Positions 1-10,210 of a stretch of 64,000 bases of DNA are shown here, in pieces. Position 1 is the first letter of the stretch. The number at the start of each line of letters is the position of its first letter. The notes below the pieces were generated by a model that had not been told where the DNA came from, did not search any database, and was given only the letters and a program-made list of their open reading frames with translations. The DNA is from Zygotorulaspora mrakii (lineage: Eukaryota; Ascomycota; Saccharomycetes; Saccharomycetales; Saccharomycetaceae): contig NC_050720.1 of NCBI RefSeq assembly GCF_013402915.1, forward strand, positions 806,001 through 870,000. Direction: 5' to 3'. A program made the translations under genes and the position numbers.

Positions 1-847
1 AGCAAAAAACATAAACAAGACGTCATTCAAAGAGATACGTCTTGAAAATCACCATCGAGATACGAGAAGAACTAACATAGTAACTGCAACCGGAACAAAA
101 ATTCTAACAGCGGTTACAGCACTAGTTACCATAGTATTTGAACCCACCATGGGGTAGATATCGTATAGAATACTAATCTCATGCTTATTTCTATACAGTT
201 ATGTTGATCCGCAGGCGGTTAATTAGTGTGTCGTAGTTTGATAAGGGTTGATAGTTCTTTGTTTATGCGTTGTTTCCCCGTCGCCGCTGTGCTCTTGGTG
301 GTCACGAAGCGGACTAATGCTTGCGCCCGTCTTTTCATGATACCCTTTTCTCCTCCTGTCTCCCTAATTTTCATCAACACTGGATGCGTCTCTTCCCGTT
401 TTCGCTGCCGACATTTTTTTTCCCATCGAACCCCCCGCGCTCCACGCTAGTTTCTAGGATGTGTTTAGAATTGCAGATTCAAAATACGTGTGACCTCTTA
501 TTCTCCGCCCCCCCTAAAGCTTTAGCCATACAGTACAATGAAAGAGTTGATGATTGTTAGTTCGGCTTAATTTGAGAAAAATGCATGACAACTGTAGAAG
601 AGCCAGTAGAACCAATTATATCACTGCATTTGTGTAATTGTTGATGCACAAAAGTGTGCGACATCCATATTCAATTGATTTGGTCATTCACAAATATACT
701 CAGATATGTATTTCCTATATATATATATATATAGAACCTTTTAAAGCTCAGAAGGTAGAACTGCAGAACGGGAAATATTGTAGATGAAAAGGTTGTCTTT
801 ATCACTACAATAATCACTACTATCATCACGATCACAATTGACAAAAA
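1..847. other. Intergenic region, left edge to CIT1
   Basis: No convincing gene is visible. The short ORFs here have no recognisable domains and overlap one another. Near CIT1 there is a CCAAT pentamer at 612-616, which is the core bound by the Hap2/3/4/5 activator of respiratory genes, and an alternating TA run at about 717-733 that could serve as the TATA element of CIT1. The Hap link is an inference from the motif and the known regulation of citrate synthase. Confidence 0.4.
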
Positions 848-2293
848 ATGTCAACTGTATTATCAGCATCATCAAGGTCTCTTCTAGGGAGGAAAATATT
901 TAAGAATTCTTTTTCCAGTTGTGATAAAATAGTGCTGTCGACGATGGAATCAAGGCGCTGTTATAGCAATGCTGAGAAAACGTTGAAGGAAAGATTTGCT
1001 GAAATTTTTCCAGCAAAAGCTGAAGAAATTAAAGAGTTGAAAAAGAACTACGGCAAAACGGTTATCGATGAGGTTAAACTAGAGCAAGCGTACGGCGGTA
1101 TGCGTGGTATTAAGGGCCTAGTTTGGGAAGGTTCGGTATTGGACCCAGAAGAGGGTATCAGATTTAGAGGCAAAACGATTCCGGAAATTAGAAAAGATCT
1201 TCCAAAAGCTTCGGCTGACTCGGACGAACCTCTGCCAGAAGGTTTGTTTTGGTTACTATTGACCGGCGAGGTCCCATCGGAAGCTCAGGTGAAGGCTTTA
1301 TCTGCGGATTTGGCTTCAAGATCAGAGTTGCCTGAACATGTGTCTAATCTACTAGATAACTTACCAAAGGATTTGCATCCTATGGCACAATTTTCGATTG
1401 CTGTTACTGCTTTAGAAAGTGAGTCAAAATTTGCAAAGGCTTATGCTCAAGGCGTTGCCAAGAAAGATTACTGGAACTATACTTTTGAAGATTCGTTAGA
1501 TCTTCTAGGTAAATTGCCAGTGATTGCTTCAAAGATCTACCGTAATATGTTCAAGGACGGTAAACTCTGCGAAATTGATCCAAATGCTGATTATGGTAAG
1601 AACTTAGCCAACCTTTTGGGTTTTTCGAATAAGGAATTTGTTGAATTAATGAGACTATATTTGACTATTCATTCTGATCATGAAGGTGGTAACGTATCGG
1701 CTCATACTACTCATTTAGTTGGTTCTGCTTTATCATCACCATATTTATCATTAGCTGCTGGTTTGAATGGTTTAGCAGGTCCATTACATGGTCGCGCAAA
1801 TCAAGAAGTCTTGGAATGGTTATTCAAATTGAGAGAAGAAGTTAATGGTGATTATTCGAAGGAAACTATTGAAAAATACTTATGGGAGACTTTGAATGCA
1901 GGTAGAGTTGTTCCCGGTTATGGACATGCTGTATTGAGAAAAACCGATCCCCGTTATACAGCACAAAGAGAGTTCGCTCTAAAGCATTTCCCAGATTATG
2001 AATTATTCAAATTGGTATCAACAATTTATGAAGTTGCTCCAAAAGTATTGACAAAACAAGGTAAGACAAAGAATCCATGGCCAAATGTTGATTCGCATTC
2101 TGGTGTTTTATTACAATATTACGGTTTAACTGAAGCCTCTTTCTACACAGTATTATTTGGTGTCGCAAGGGCAATCGGTGTTTTGCCTCAATTGATCATT
2201 GATAGAGCTGTTGGTGCCCCAATTGAAAGACCAAAATCTTTTTCGACTGAAAAATACATTGAATTGGTTAAAGGTATTAAGGCAAAGATGTAA
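848..2293 (+). CDS. CIT1: Citrate synthase, mitochondrial
   Basis: 481-residue citrate synthase, condensing oxaloacetate with acetyl-CoA at the entry to the TCA cycle. The N-terminal 40 or so residues are rich in Ser, Arg and Lys with few acids, as in a mitochondrial presequence. The catalytic blocks are visible: the His-containing HSDHEGGN segment near residue 275, [13 protein letters not shown] near 357 and the Asp of VDSHSGVLL near 414. The protein ends in KAKM, not a peroxisomal SKL-type signal, so it corresponds to mitochondrial Cit1 rather than peroxisomal Cit2 of S. cerevisiae. Its neighbours YCP4, MRPL32 and CDC10 match the CIT2 side of chromosome III, and DOM34 across the centromere matches the CIT1 side of chromosome XIV, so this is the unduplicated ancestor of both. 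The start is an ATG in A-rich context with a TATA-like run 115 bp upstream. Confidence 0.97.
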   Translation: MSTVLSASSRSLLGRKIFKNSFSSCDKIVLSTMESRRCYSNAEKTLKERFAEIFPAKAEEIKELKKNYGKTVIDEVKLEQAYGGMRGIKGLVWEGSVLDPEEGIRFRGKTIPEIRKDLPKASADSDEPLPEGLFWLLLTGEVPSEAQVKALSADLASRSELPEHVSNLLDNLPKDLHPMAQFSIAVTALESESKFAKAYAQGVAKKDYWNYTFEDSLDLLGKLPVIASKIYRNMFKDGKLCEIDPNADYGKNLANLLGFSNKEFVELMRLYLTIHSDHEGGNVSAHTTHLVGSALSSPYLSLAAGLNGLAGPLHGRANQEVLEWLFKLREEVNGDYSKETIEKYLWETLNAGRVVPGYGHAVLRKTDPRYTAQREFALKHFPDYELFKLVSTIYEVAPKVLTKQGKTKNPWPNVDSHSGVLLQYYGLTEASFYTVLFGVARAIGVLPQLIIDRAVGAPIERPKSFSTEKYIELVKGIKAKM

Positions 2294-3103
2294 GCAGTTG
2301 AAAAGTAAAACAACTAAGAAAGATGCAATAAAGTAAGTAAAACAGGTGTTTATCGAAAGCAGTTAATAACGGAGGGCGCTGGTATCATGAACAAGACATA
2401 TGAATTTGGTACCCCAGAATCTCTTCTCATCCCGATTTTCTTTCGCAACCAAGTCATTTTATCATTTGGTTTTCATGCATGCCTATTCTTTATTGGTGGA
2501 ACCATAAGGAACTACAATACGGTGATGTGCAACATATATATCATTATATGTATATATTTATCTATGTTTTCATGAGAGATGAAATAATGTCTTAAGAGGT
2601 GGTATATCAAAAGAGTCGAGTAGTCATTTACTCTTAGTTTTATTGACTAGCCGAAGTGGAAGCGTCCTTCGGTTGGTACGTAATCTTACAATTTTTCATA
2701 TCATATCGTGTTTGAATATGGTAATACTGCGTAATTCATTAGTAATGTAGGCAGTATATCTTTTTGATTATCTACCAATGCGTGGTGCACCTTTCCGCGA
2801 AATATCGAAAAAGGAAAACAAAAACCGAAAAATTTCTACATTAGTAAATGCAACTGACAACAGATATGTAAGATTTTCATACATTTCCATGGATCTCTTG
2901 AACCCCCTCGCGAGAAGTGTTTCCACCCTTGAACAGCCATTTTGACATTAATTTGTAACGAATAAACAACTATATTTTTTGAATACATTGTTGAATATCC
3001 TTTTGGAGATTATATATATTTAGGACCTTCTGTCTTGAAGAGTTTGAGGCTGTAAGTCAATTAAACATTTGTATCAATCTAAGACTCAATCACCCCACAA
3101 AAT
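2294..3103. other. Intergenic region CIT1-YCP4
   Basis: About 800 bp between two rightward genes. I see no tRNA, no conserved ORF and no repeat. AT-rich runs near 2535-2560 and 3010-3020 could be the CIT1 3' processing signals and the YCP4 TATA element. Confidence 0.4.
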
Positions 3104-3958
3104 ATGACTGCTAAAATTGCTATCGTGATTAGCACCCTGTCTCCTCATTTAGCCACCTTAGCTGAGGCTGAAAAAAAAGGTATCGAAAGTGCAGGTGGTA
3201 GCGCAGATATTTACCAGTTACCAGAAACACTCACTTCGAATGATTCTGAAGAATCATTGGATGAAAAGGAAGAAGCAGTTCAAGAAACTAAAAAAGATGA
3301 GGAGTCAGAAAAGGAAGAAGCAGTTCCAGAAACTAAAAAAGATGAGGAGCCAGAAAAGAAAGAGTACCCATTGGCTGATAAGGATATTTTATTGAAGTAC
3401 GATTTTTACTTGTTCGGTATACCTACTAACTTGGGATCAATTCCAGCTTCATGGGCATCATTTTGGGATAGAACAGGCGGGTTATGGGCCAAAGGTGCCT
3501 ATGATGGTAAAGCAGCCGGTTTCTTTGTTACCTCCGCCGTCTATGGAGACGGTCAAGAGGCTACAATTAAAAGTGCCTTGAACTATTTGGTCCATCACGG
3601 TATCATTTATATTCCATTAGGCTATAAGAATGCTTTTGCTGAAATTGCAAACATTGAGGAGATTCACGGTGGTACTGCTTGGGGTGCTGGTTCATTGTGC
3701 GGCCCCGATGGTTCTAGAGAACCATCTGAACTAGAATTGAAAATTGCAGAGATTCAAGGTAAAAGCTTTTACGGTTCAGTAAAGAAGTTCATTAAATATG
3801 CTGAAAAGAAGGCCGCAGAAAAGAAAGCTGCTGAAAAGAAGGCCACTGATAATAAAAAGGCAGACGCTCCAAAAAGAGCAACCGAAAAACCGGCTGCAAA
3901 TGCAGCTGACAAAAGCAAAACATCTGGTCTCAAAGATGCTTGTTGTACATTGATGTGA
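3104..3958 (+). CDS. YCP4: Flavodoxin-like WrbA-family protein (YCP4/PST2/RFS1)
   Basis: 284 residues. The N-terminus (KIAIVISTLSPHLATLAEAE) is the FMN-phosphate-binding strand and loop of the WrbA-type flavodoxin fold, and the conserved core runs from about residue 88 to 235 (GIPTNLGSIPASWASFWD, then an HGGTAWGAGSL segment). Members are peripheral membrane or eisosome-associated quinone reductase-like proteins. The C-terminal 50 residues are Lys/Ala-rich and end in CCTLM: the last four residues form a CaaX prenylation box with an extra Cys before it, which suggests lipid anchoring as for S. cerevisiae Ycp4. Unusual for the family is an acidic Lys/Glu insertion at about residues 48-86, containing a 45-bp tandem duplication (3263-3307 and 3308-3352). 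Position next to citrate synthase and MRPL32 matches YCP4. Confidence 0.9.
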   Translation: MTAKIAIVISTLSPHLATLAEAEKKGIESAGGSADIYQLPETLTSNDSEESLDEKEEAVQETKKDEESEKEEAVPETKKDEEPEKKEYPLADKDILLKYDFYLFGIPTNLGSIPASWASFWDRTGGLWAKGAYDGKAAGFFVTSAVYGDGQEATIKSALNYLVHHGIIYIPLGYKNAFAEIANIEEIHGGTAWGAGSLCGPDGSREPSELELKIAEIQGKSFYGSVKKFIKYAEKKAAEKKAAEKKATDNKKADAPKRATEKPAANAADKSKTSGLKDACCTLM

Positions 3959-4343
3959 TAAGCGCTTTCGCCTGGGGCGGGTACATAAATCTAATCTAAT
4001 TCTAATACGTATAATAATGCTAATGCACGCAATGCTTTAGATGCTCCATGATATAATACAGTCCGAAGCCATGAAAGTACTGCAAGTTGCACCTTGAATT
4101 TTCTTGCAACTACTTCATATAATACTCTCAACCTCTATGATTCGAAGAAACTCCGAGTTAAAAATTTTGGTGACTTCCCTCTTATGCTGGCAGTTACCTT
4201 TTTAAAAAACGAGCATACTTTAAGGCCGGAGAAAAACGTAGAAGCATGCTGCTCAATGCATATCTTGCTCTCTAGTCTCCCGCAGTTAGAGCGGTTTCTG
4301 AAATTCAGTACATATTGCAGTAAAAATGGTATTTTTTGAGCGG
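3959..4343. other. Intergenic region between convergent genes
   Basis: The 3' ends of YCP4 and the JmjC gene face each other. An 81-codon ORF here lacks any recognisable domain and looks fortuitous. Nothing else is seen. Confidence 0.4.
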
Positions 4344-6044
4344 TTACTCAACTGAAAGACCAAATGAGAAAGTCATTTCGTCACTCCCTTTCAGCTTCTG
4401 CCACATAGCAGATTTTTTTGCAATGTTATTGACTCTCCCTTCCATCTCATGCAGACATTTCAATGCAGCCGGCAACGCATCTCTATGAGGGGATTTCTTT
4501 ATTAATTCAATGAAGAATTCAAAGATTGGAAGCTCTAACTCAGAATATGATTTGACCCCACAATCTTCGTTATCGAGTTCGTAATTTTCACTATTATCGA
4601 GGAAATCCTGCAAGATCTGAATATAATTGTCCTCATCATCAGTAGAAACGTTGTCCCGGCTTTCATTGATGAAAGCTCTCACGGACCTAACAACGTCCTT
4701 CGCATGAAATCCTGAAATTTGAGACTTTTTGTTCTTGAGGAAATATAAAACCTTGCCAAGAACAGGCTCCGGAACAAAGTTCTCTGTCAAAGCAACAGTG
4801 TCTGTTAAGTTAATGACAGAGTGCCACCATCCTGAAGGCACATATATACATTCACCAGGAAACGTAATACCGATGAGACATTGTCCTTGTAATGCCAATT
4901 GAACTGAATCATTGTAAAAACCAGAAAGTATCCACTCTGATATTCCAACGGGTGCCGTTACTTCATCTTCATCCTTATCTGTGCTTACACCAGGGGGTTT
5001 GACCTCAGGTGGTAACATAATCCACAGCTTCATGCCGCTGAGAACAGTATTCCAAGCGGATGTTTGATTCGGATCTTTATGGAAAGTAGATCCGCTACGT
5101 TCTGGGCCTGCTATCAGCCACCTGTGATCAGGTCTGCACTTTATTCCTTCTTTTTTGAAAAGCTTAAAAAAGTCACTCTTGAATAAACTCGGTGACACAT
5201 ATTGCTCAGCAATTTGTTTTATCGGACTACCATTACAATCAAAAAGATAGAGTGGTGATTCATCCATGTTGTTTCTAGCGTAATCGATATATTTGGATAG
5301 CTTCCACTGAACTGCTTCTTGACGGAAGCACTTTTCAGGAAACATTTTCAATAGATGATCAAGATCCCAATTCGGCCATCTATCTCTGACAGTGGCAGAT
5401 TGTAAAATGAAGGGCTTCTCGACATATTTCGTCTTGAAACCTTCTTGCAAAATGTCTTCCTCACGAAATCTCTCTATCCCAAACTGTTTATTTAGAGAAT
5501 GGCAGCAGTGGTAAGATTTTTCCTCAAGTTCTATAATGTCTTTAAAAAGCATTCTGTAATTAATCTTGGAGCACTGGTATGGTCTGTAAAGAATGTCAGA
5601 GAAAATAAGGTCATTTGACTGCGGCAATGCCTCATGAGCTATGCCTAAGACAGATTTTCTCCACGAACCTCTCCATTTCTGACTCGCAAAAGGTACTATT
5701 TCTCCGCAGGAATGTGCTTTTCCCAAGCGACAGTATTCCTTCATGTACATATTTCTCCACAAATCTTCACTATATGCATATGCATATAGTATCCTGGAAC
5801 AATGGGACAAATTTTTCAAGTCTTGATCATTCAAATAGGTCAAGACCTCCAACAAAAGTTCTTCTGAAAATTTTGCGAAGTCCCCGAGCAGCATTGCCCT
5901 TCTTTTTTTTGTCTCTTCAAGATTTTCAGTAACTAATAAAACATTTCCGGAAGGTTTGACACCTAGAGGATGGCGGGGGGAAATAGCATACACATTGATC
6001 CTGTAAGCTGGCAACCGGCTTTGTCTTTTGAACTCTCCAGTCAT
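4344..6044 (-). CDS. F-box and JmjC domain protein
   Basis: 566 residues if translation starts at the ATG ending at 6044; the upstream in-frame GTG is not a likely yeast start. An F-box-like segment (FSEELLLEVLTYLNDQDL...) lies at about residues 53-87, pointing to a Skp1/cullin ubiquitin-ligase link. A cupin/JmjC domain follows. The Fe(II) ligands are visible as His-Lys-Asp in FHKDP near residue 321 and the distal His in GWWHSVINL near 405, so a 2-oxoglutarate dioxygenase activity (hydroxylase or demethylase) is plausible. The arrangement resembles the JMJD6/JMJD4-like group with an added F-box. I know of no S. cerevisiae gene between YCP4 and MRPL32, so this appears to be an ancestral gene lost there. 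Substrate unknown. The C-terminal 160 residues are acidic and unassigned. Confidence 0.85.
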   Translation of the reverse strand: MTGEFKRQSRLPAYRINVYAISPRHPLGVKPSGNVLLVTENLEETKKRRAMLLGDFAKFSEELLLEVLTYLNDQDLKNLSHCSRILYAYAYSEDLWRNMYMKEYCRLGKAHSCGEIVPFASQKWRGSWRKSVLGIAHEALPQSNDLIFSDILYRPYQCSKINYRMLFKDIIELEEKSYHCCHSLNKQFGIERFREEDILQEGFKTKYVEKPFILQSATVRDRWPNWDLDHLLKMFPEKCFRQEAVQWKLSKYIDYARNNMDESPLYLFDCNGSPIKQIAEQYVSPSLFKSDFFKLFKKEGIKCRPDHRWLIAGPERSGSTFHKDPNQTSAWNTVLSGMKLWIMLPPEVKPPGVSTDKDEDEVTAPVGISEWILSGFYNDSVQLALQGQCLIGITFPGECIYVPSGWWHSVINLTDTVALTENFVPEPVLGKVLYFLKNKKSQISGFHAKDVVRSVRAFINESRDNVSTDDEDNYIQILQDFLDNSENYELDNEDCGVKSYSELELPIFEFFIELIKKSPHRDALPAALKCLHEMEGRVNNIAKKSAMWQKLKGSDEMTFSFGLSVE

Positions 6045-6375
6045 TTGTTTCACTTAGTTCTTAAAACTCTCAAAATGTCTAAACTTCAGGCAGACCTTTC
6101 CGTGGCAGCTGGCATCAGAAATAAGCTATTGAATTCCGAACTCATCACTAAAATATTGAAGATTTTTTTTTTTTGAGTCCGGCAGAATGATGCTTCAAAA
6201 ATACTAAGTAAAACAAAGTGGAATGTGGCATCAAACGTGTAGAATAGGTAAGTATAAGCCATATTGCCTATTTCTTTAACAGACGGGTTAATCTATATTG
6301 TTTTGTGATAGTTCTATATACATGAAACACAGTCAACAAGAAAGTATGGTGCGTTCTTAATGATTAAAAGTTGTT
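6045..6375. other. Intergenic region upstream of the JmjC gene
   Basis: Contains the promoter of the JmjC gene and the 3' end of MRPL32. A T-run lies at about 6164-6173. No gene or recognised regulatory motif is seen. Confidence 0.35.
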
Positions 6376-6939
6376 TTATTCCTCCTTATCTACGGGCAAC
6401 GATCTCATTCGACGTTCCAGGTAACTCTCTTTGTCTTTCAATTTTTCGACATAGGCTGTATCCTTCTTTCCAGGATAAATGACCCTCTTGTCTAGCTCAG
6501 AAAGCTGCTGTTCCTGTAACGGCTCCACAGAAGGTTTTACCGTTTGACTTCTCCATATACGACTAACTTCCCCGACGCAATGCGTACACAAAGTATTAGC
6601 CAACTTGAAATGGCCACAGGAAGGACAAGTATTTATATGATGTATCATTTTTAGTTGCTTCGAACCTGGCCCATATAACTTTTGTCTCTTCTTTTGATGA
6701 GAAACCTTTTTCTTTGGGACGGCGAGAAGAATACCATTATTCCAAAATGTATCGCTACCCATGTTTTGTTCTGACGTTCGTTTCTCCTCCCTTTTTTTGA
6801 GCCATTGTTGCAATCCAACTGGATAATCCTTTGGTAATCTGTTCACTACTTCACCAAGTGCTGTAACCCATGGAAGTAAGGTCGTGGCAGTTGCTGCATA
6901 GTATCGATCTAACAATCTTGGAATAATAGCAACAGACAT
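6376..6939 (-). CDS. MRPL32: Mitochondrial large-subunit ribosomal protein bL32m
   Basis: 187 residues, close to the 183 of S. cerevisiae. Residues 1-70 form the processed N-terminal region. The mature part carries VSHQKKRQK and a four-cysteine zinc knuckle, [17 protein letters not shown], near residues 109-125, the hallmark of bL32m. In yeast the precursor is cleaved by the m-AAA protease after import and then assembles into the 54S subunit. It is divergent from CDC10, as expected from the S. cerevisiae chromosome III order. Confidence 0.95.
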   Translation of the reverse strand: MSVAIIPRLLDRYYAATATTLLPWVTALGEVVNRLPKDYPVGLQQWLKKREEKRTSEQNMGSDTFWNNGILLAVPKKKVSHQKKRQKLYGPGSKQLKMIHHINTCPSCGHFKLANTLCTHCVGEVSRIWRSQTVKPSVEPLQEQQLSELDKRVIYPGKKDTAYVEKLKDKESYLERRMRSLPVDKEE

Positions 6940-7230
6940 TATACTTTACAAATGCTTGATGGTTAGTCTTGCAAGAGACCGAGTAATTCCCTGTGACTCA
7001 GTATGAATCGGATCATTTGACCCAAAGCGCTCTCTACCTCAGTGCCTTTTTTAGCATATGTAAAATTCTAAAAATTTTCTGGATCACCTATTACGGATTT
7101 TTGTTTAGATTCTCTCTCTCCTTTGTGGTAAAACGCGTCTTGGTATTTTTAACAAATCTGATTCAGATCAATACATCGGAGCACACATTGGGTAACTTCA
7201 TTGGCCCAGTAGTTAATAGATTCCAATATT

Positions 7231-8220
7231 ATGTCTCATGCACCTCTAACTACAGCTGTTGAAGGTATTCAGCCTACATCATACGTGGGTTTTGATACGA
7301 TTACCAGTCAAATTGAGCATCGGTTGCTTAAGAAGGGCTTCCAATTTAATATCATGGTAGTTGGACACTCCGGACTCGGTAAAAGTACCTTGCTCAATAC
7401 TTTATTTTCCTCCCATTTAATTGATTCTTCAAGTGGTGTCGACATTACCACTATACCAATTACAAAAACAACGGAAATAAAGGTTTCATCTCATTCTCTT
7501 CTTGAAGATAGGGTTCGATTAAACATCAATGTGATTGATACACCTGGTTTTGGTGATCAAATAAACAATGACAAGGTTTGGGAGCCAATTGTGAAATACA
7601 TCAAGGAGCAATACTCTCAATATTTACGCAAGGAATTGACGGCACAACGTGATCGCAGAATCACAGACACTCGCGTTCACGCAGTGTTGTATTTTATTGA
7701 ACCAAATGGCAAAGGTCTTACCGATTTGGACGTTGCTACTTTGAAAAGGTTAACGCAAATTGCAAACGTCATACCAGTCATTGGTAAAGCGGATACTTTG
7801 ACAATTGATGAGAGAACTTCATTCAGAGAAATAATTCAGAATGAATTTAAAAAGCATGATTTCCATATCTATCCCTATGATACGGATGACTTGAATGAAG
7901 AGGAATTGGAGTTGAATGAAAGTATAAGATCCATAATTCCTTTTGCAGTAGTAGGTTCAGAAAAAGAGGTGGAAATTAATGGCGAAACTTTTAAAGGCAG
8001 AAAAACTCGCTGGGGTGCAATAAACGTTGAAGATATCAATCAGTGTGAATTCGTTTATTTGAGAGAGTTTTTGATAAGAACGCATTTGCAAGATCTTATT
8101 GAGAGCACAGCATTTATACACTATGAGGGGTTCAGAGCTAGACAACTGATTGCCTTGAAAGAAAATGCCAGTAGTAGAACTTCTGCACAAATGTCGTCTA
8201 ATGGGTTGTCGCAGCGCTAG
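7231..8220 (+). CDS. CDC10: Septin
   Basis: 329-residue septin, a GTPase that forms the bud-neck filament and ring. The P-loop GHSGLGKSTLLN is at about residues 45-56, the G3 motif DTPGFGD near 107-113 and the specificity motif GKAD near 186. The septin-unique element follows, with the WGAINVEDINQCEF segment at about 262-275. There is no long C-terminal coiled coil, which is typical of Cdc10 as against the other yeast septins. The gene sits immediately beside the centromere, as CDC10 does at CEN3 of S. cerevisiae. Confidence 0.97.
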   Translation: MSHAPLTTAVEGIQPTSYVGFDTITSQIEHRLLKKGFQFNIMVVGHSGLGKSTLLNTLFSSHLIDSSSGVDITTIPITKTTEIKVSSHSLLEDRVRLNINVIDTPGFGDQINNDKVWEPIVKYIKEQYSQYLRKELTAQRDRRITDTRVHAVLYFIEPNGKGLTDLDVATLKRLTQIANVIPVIGKADTLTIDERTSFREIIQNEFKKHDFHIYPYDTDDLNEEELELNESIRSIIPFAVVGSEKEVEINGETFKGRKTRWGAINVEDINQCEFVYLREFLIRTHLQDLIESTAFIHYEGFRARQLIALKENASSRTSAQMSSNGLSQR

Positions 8221-8495
8221 AGTTTACCAATTTCCAGATATCTTTTCAACTTTCTTTATACATATATATGTATATATATAAGCTTTCCATACCAAGTGAC
8301 AAAATATATTGAAAACTGCAGATAGCTACAAGAACGGTAAATGGATGAGGTTATCTCGAAACGCAATCTGAATTGATAAATAGTATATATACCATTTGGA
8401 GAATAATAAACTATAACGTGTTCTCAGATTCTCACATCAATTCCAGAATTCGTGGAGGTAGGAGAATAAAACATAGTTCTCCATGTTATTCCTCA

Positions 8496-8664
8496 TTTAT
8501 TGGTTCGGAAGTCAAAAACAATTTATCAGTATTATTTAATTTTTGACTTTACATTTATCAGTGTTTACGAAATAAAATAATATTATAGACTTTTTACTGT
8601 AATATTCAAAACAAAAAATACTAAATGTTTTTTTTTAATTAAGATAAATAGGTAGTCATGTGAC
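8496..8664 (-). other. CEN: Point centromere (CDEI-CDEII-CDEIII)
   Basis: Read on the minus strand the order is CDEI, CDEII, CDEIII. CDEI is GTCACATG at 8657-8664, a perfect RTCACRTG match for Cbf1. CDEIII is at 8496-8520. Its minus strand begins TGTTTTTG, has the CTTCCGAA core with the essential CCG triplet at 8506-8508, and ends in an A-rich tail, matching the CBF3 consensus closely. The 136 bp between them (8521-8656) contain about 22 G or C, so CDEII is roughly 84% AT. CDEII is much longer than the 78-86 bp of S. cerevisiae, as known for some non-WGD genera. Flanking genes CDC10 and DOM34 are the ones that abut CEN3 and CEN14 in S. cerevisiae, which independently supports the call. Confidence 0.95.
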
Positions 8665-8713
8665 AGCTTTTTGCCCACTTAAGTAAATTCAGTTTATTTA
8701 ATTATATAAAGTA

Positions 8714-9868
8714 TTATTCATCGGTTTCATCAAGATCAGGCAGTGGATATTTTAAAATACATGCCAATCCTGTTAGTTTATTCAGTTCCTCACCAGAAGT
8801 GTGAAATGAGCTGAAAACTGCTACTTTGCCGCCGGTTTGTTCTATGCTGTCCACCAGTGCTAGGCATCTTTTCCTCTGATCGATATCATCTGATCTCAAC
8901 ATGGAATCAGTGATCAGCAAGTAATTGATGGCACCCAGATTTGCAGCCGTAGTAACTTCATTTTCTCCATACCAGGCTTTGTCATCGTCGTTATTCAAAT
9001 GCTGCAAAAACTCATCCATGATAAGCGCCTCTTGAGTATACTTTGTATCTTTCAACTTTGATGAATAAGAAGGATTTTTTAATACTTCTGTTATCCCCTG
9101 AAGATATCCTGTGGAACAATGTGCTACCAAAAAATGATCTTTGCTACTCAATATTTGCTTGTTTTGTTCTTCTTCGGCGAACTGCATTGTTTTCTCGAAT
9201 AAAGTTTTTGCATAAAACCCAGGTGAACAAAGGATAATCATTTTCAGTTTGGTTAAATCAAAGTACTTTTTCATAGCATCGTAAATTGCTTTGTAGAATT
9301 TTTTCGTTTTCTCATCGAACTTGATAATGTCAGTTGCCCTCTTTTTCTTAGGTAACGAATACTCTATTTTTTGTTTCAAAAGAGTCGAAGATGGAGTGAG
9401 GAGACATACATGAGCTATGCCTTCTTCTAAAACTACAGCCGCGGTATCAGCTTTCGCCTCGGTATTGACAGCTTCATCAAGTAATTTCTGAGTGTATCTA
9501 TTGTGGTCATGTTTGATAATCGTAAAAGGATAGGAGTAATTCACTGTAAAGCTGAAGAACTTACCAACAGGGACGTTGACATTAGACTTTCCGGTATCAT
9601 CGACTGTTGTCACACCTTTGTATCTTAAAGACTCATTCCTCATATCAAACTCATTTGAGAGAATCTGAAGCTTCAGTCTAGCTAGACTGGTATTTTTTTT
9701 CTTACCAGCCTCATCCATGCTCGTAGTAACCATCTTCTTGAAGATTACTTCGTCATTCTTGTCGATCAATTGATAAAGGACGAAAAGATCCTCTTTATCC
9801 TGCGGCAGTAGAGATATTATTGCTCCATCGCTGCTGCCTGCTGGTTTAGTGACACTTAAAACTTTCAT
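8714..9868 (-). CDS. DOM34: Dom34/Pelota ribosome-rescue factor
   Basis: 384 residues (386 in S. cerevisiae). An eRF1-like protein that, with Hbs1, enters the A site of stalled ribosomes and promotes subunit dissociation in No-Go decay. The N-terminal Sm-like domain spans about residues 1-130 (SLLPQDKEDLFVLYQLI), followed by the central and C-terminal eRF1-type domains. The GGQ hydrolysis motif of eRF1 is absent, as expected. The segment near residues 318-345 (AANLGAINYLLITDSMLRS) is typical of domain 3. It is the first gene right of the centromere, as DOM34 is next to CEN14. Confidence 0.96.
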   Translation of the reverse strand: MKVLSVTKPAGSSDGAIISLLPQDKEDLFVLYQLIDKNDEVIFKKMVTTSMDEAGKKKNTSLARLKLQILSNEFDMRNESLRYKGVTTVDDTGKSNVNVPVGKFFSFTVNYSYPFTIIKHDHNRYTQKLLDEAVNTEAKADTAAVVLEEGIAHVCLLTPSSTLLKQKIEYSLPKKKRATDIIKFDEKTKKFYKAIYDAMKKYFDLTKLKMIILCSPGFYAKTLFEKTMQFAEEEQNKQILSSKDHFLVAHCSTGYLQGITEVLKNPSYSSKLKDTKYTQEALIMDEFLQHLNNDDDKAWYGENEVTTAANLGAINYLLITDSMLRSDDIDQRKRCLALVDSIEQTGGKVAVFSSFHTSGEELNKLTGLACILKYPLPDLDETDE

Positions 9869-10210
9869 TTTTGTTTATTTGATGACGATGGTATTTTCTA
9901 ACGTAGTCGCCTTACGTAGTTCATCTTGTCTTGTCCTTTGTTTTTTATTTTTTGCATACCCATGAAGTTTCATGGATATGGTTTGGACGCCGCCACGTAA
10001 GTGATGGCAGATTGAAAAACATCGTAGCTAACGCGAAATAGAAATAAGAATAGTTGTGGCAAAGAATTATCTTGAACTTAATTCTTAATCACCGTGAGAC
10101 AAACCAAGCTATACAGTGCCTATATACCTCTCTTGTCAATTTTTTGCTGGAATACCTCGGTACTTCTTGCCAATTATTGTACTAAATACAGTTGTACCTC
10201 TTGTCAGTAA
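9869..10210. other. Intergenic region DOM34-RER1
   Basis: Promoter of DOM34 and 3' region of RER1. Short direct repeats of the form TACCTC and CTTGTCA occur at 10126-10206. No gene is seen. Confidence 0.35.

Noticed and set aside
226..560. Two overlapping short ORFs left of CIT1
   Set aside because: No domain, strong overlap in different frames, Phe/Pro/Ser-rich composition typical of chance translation.
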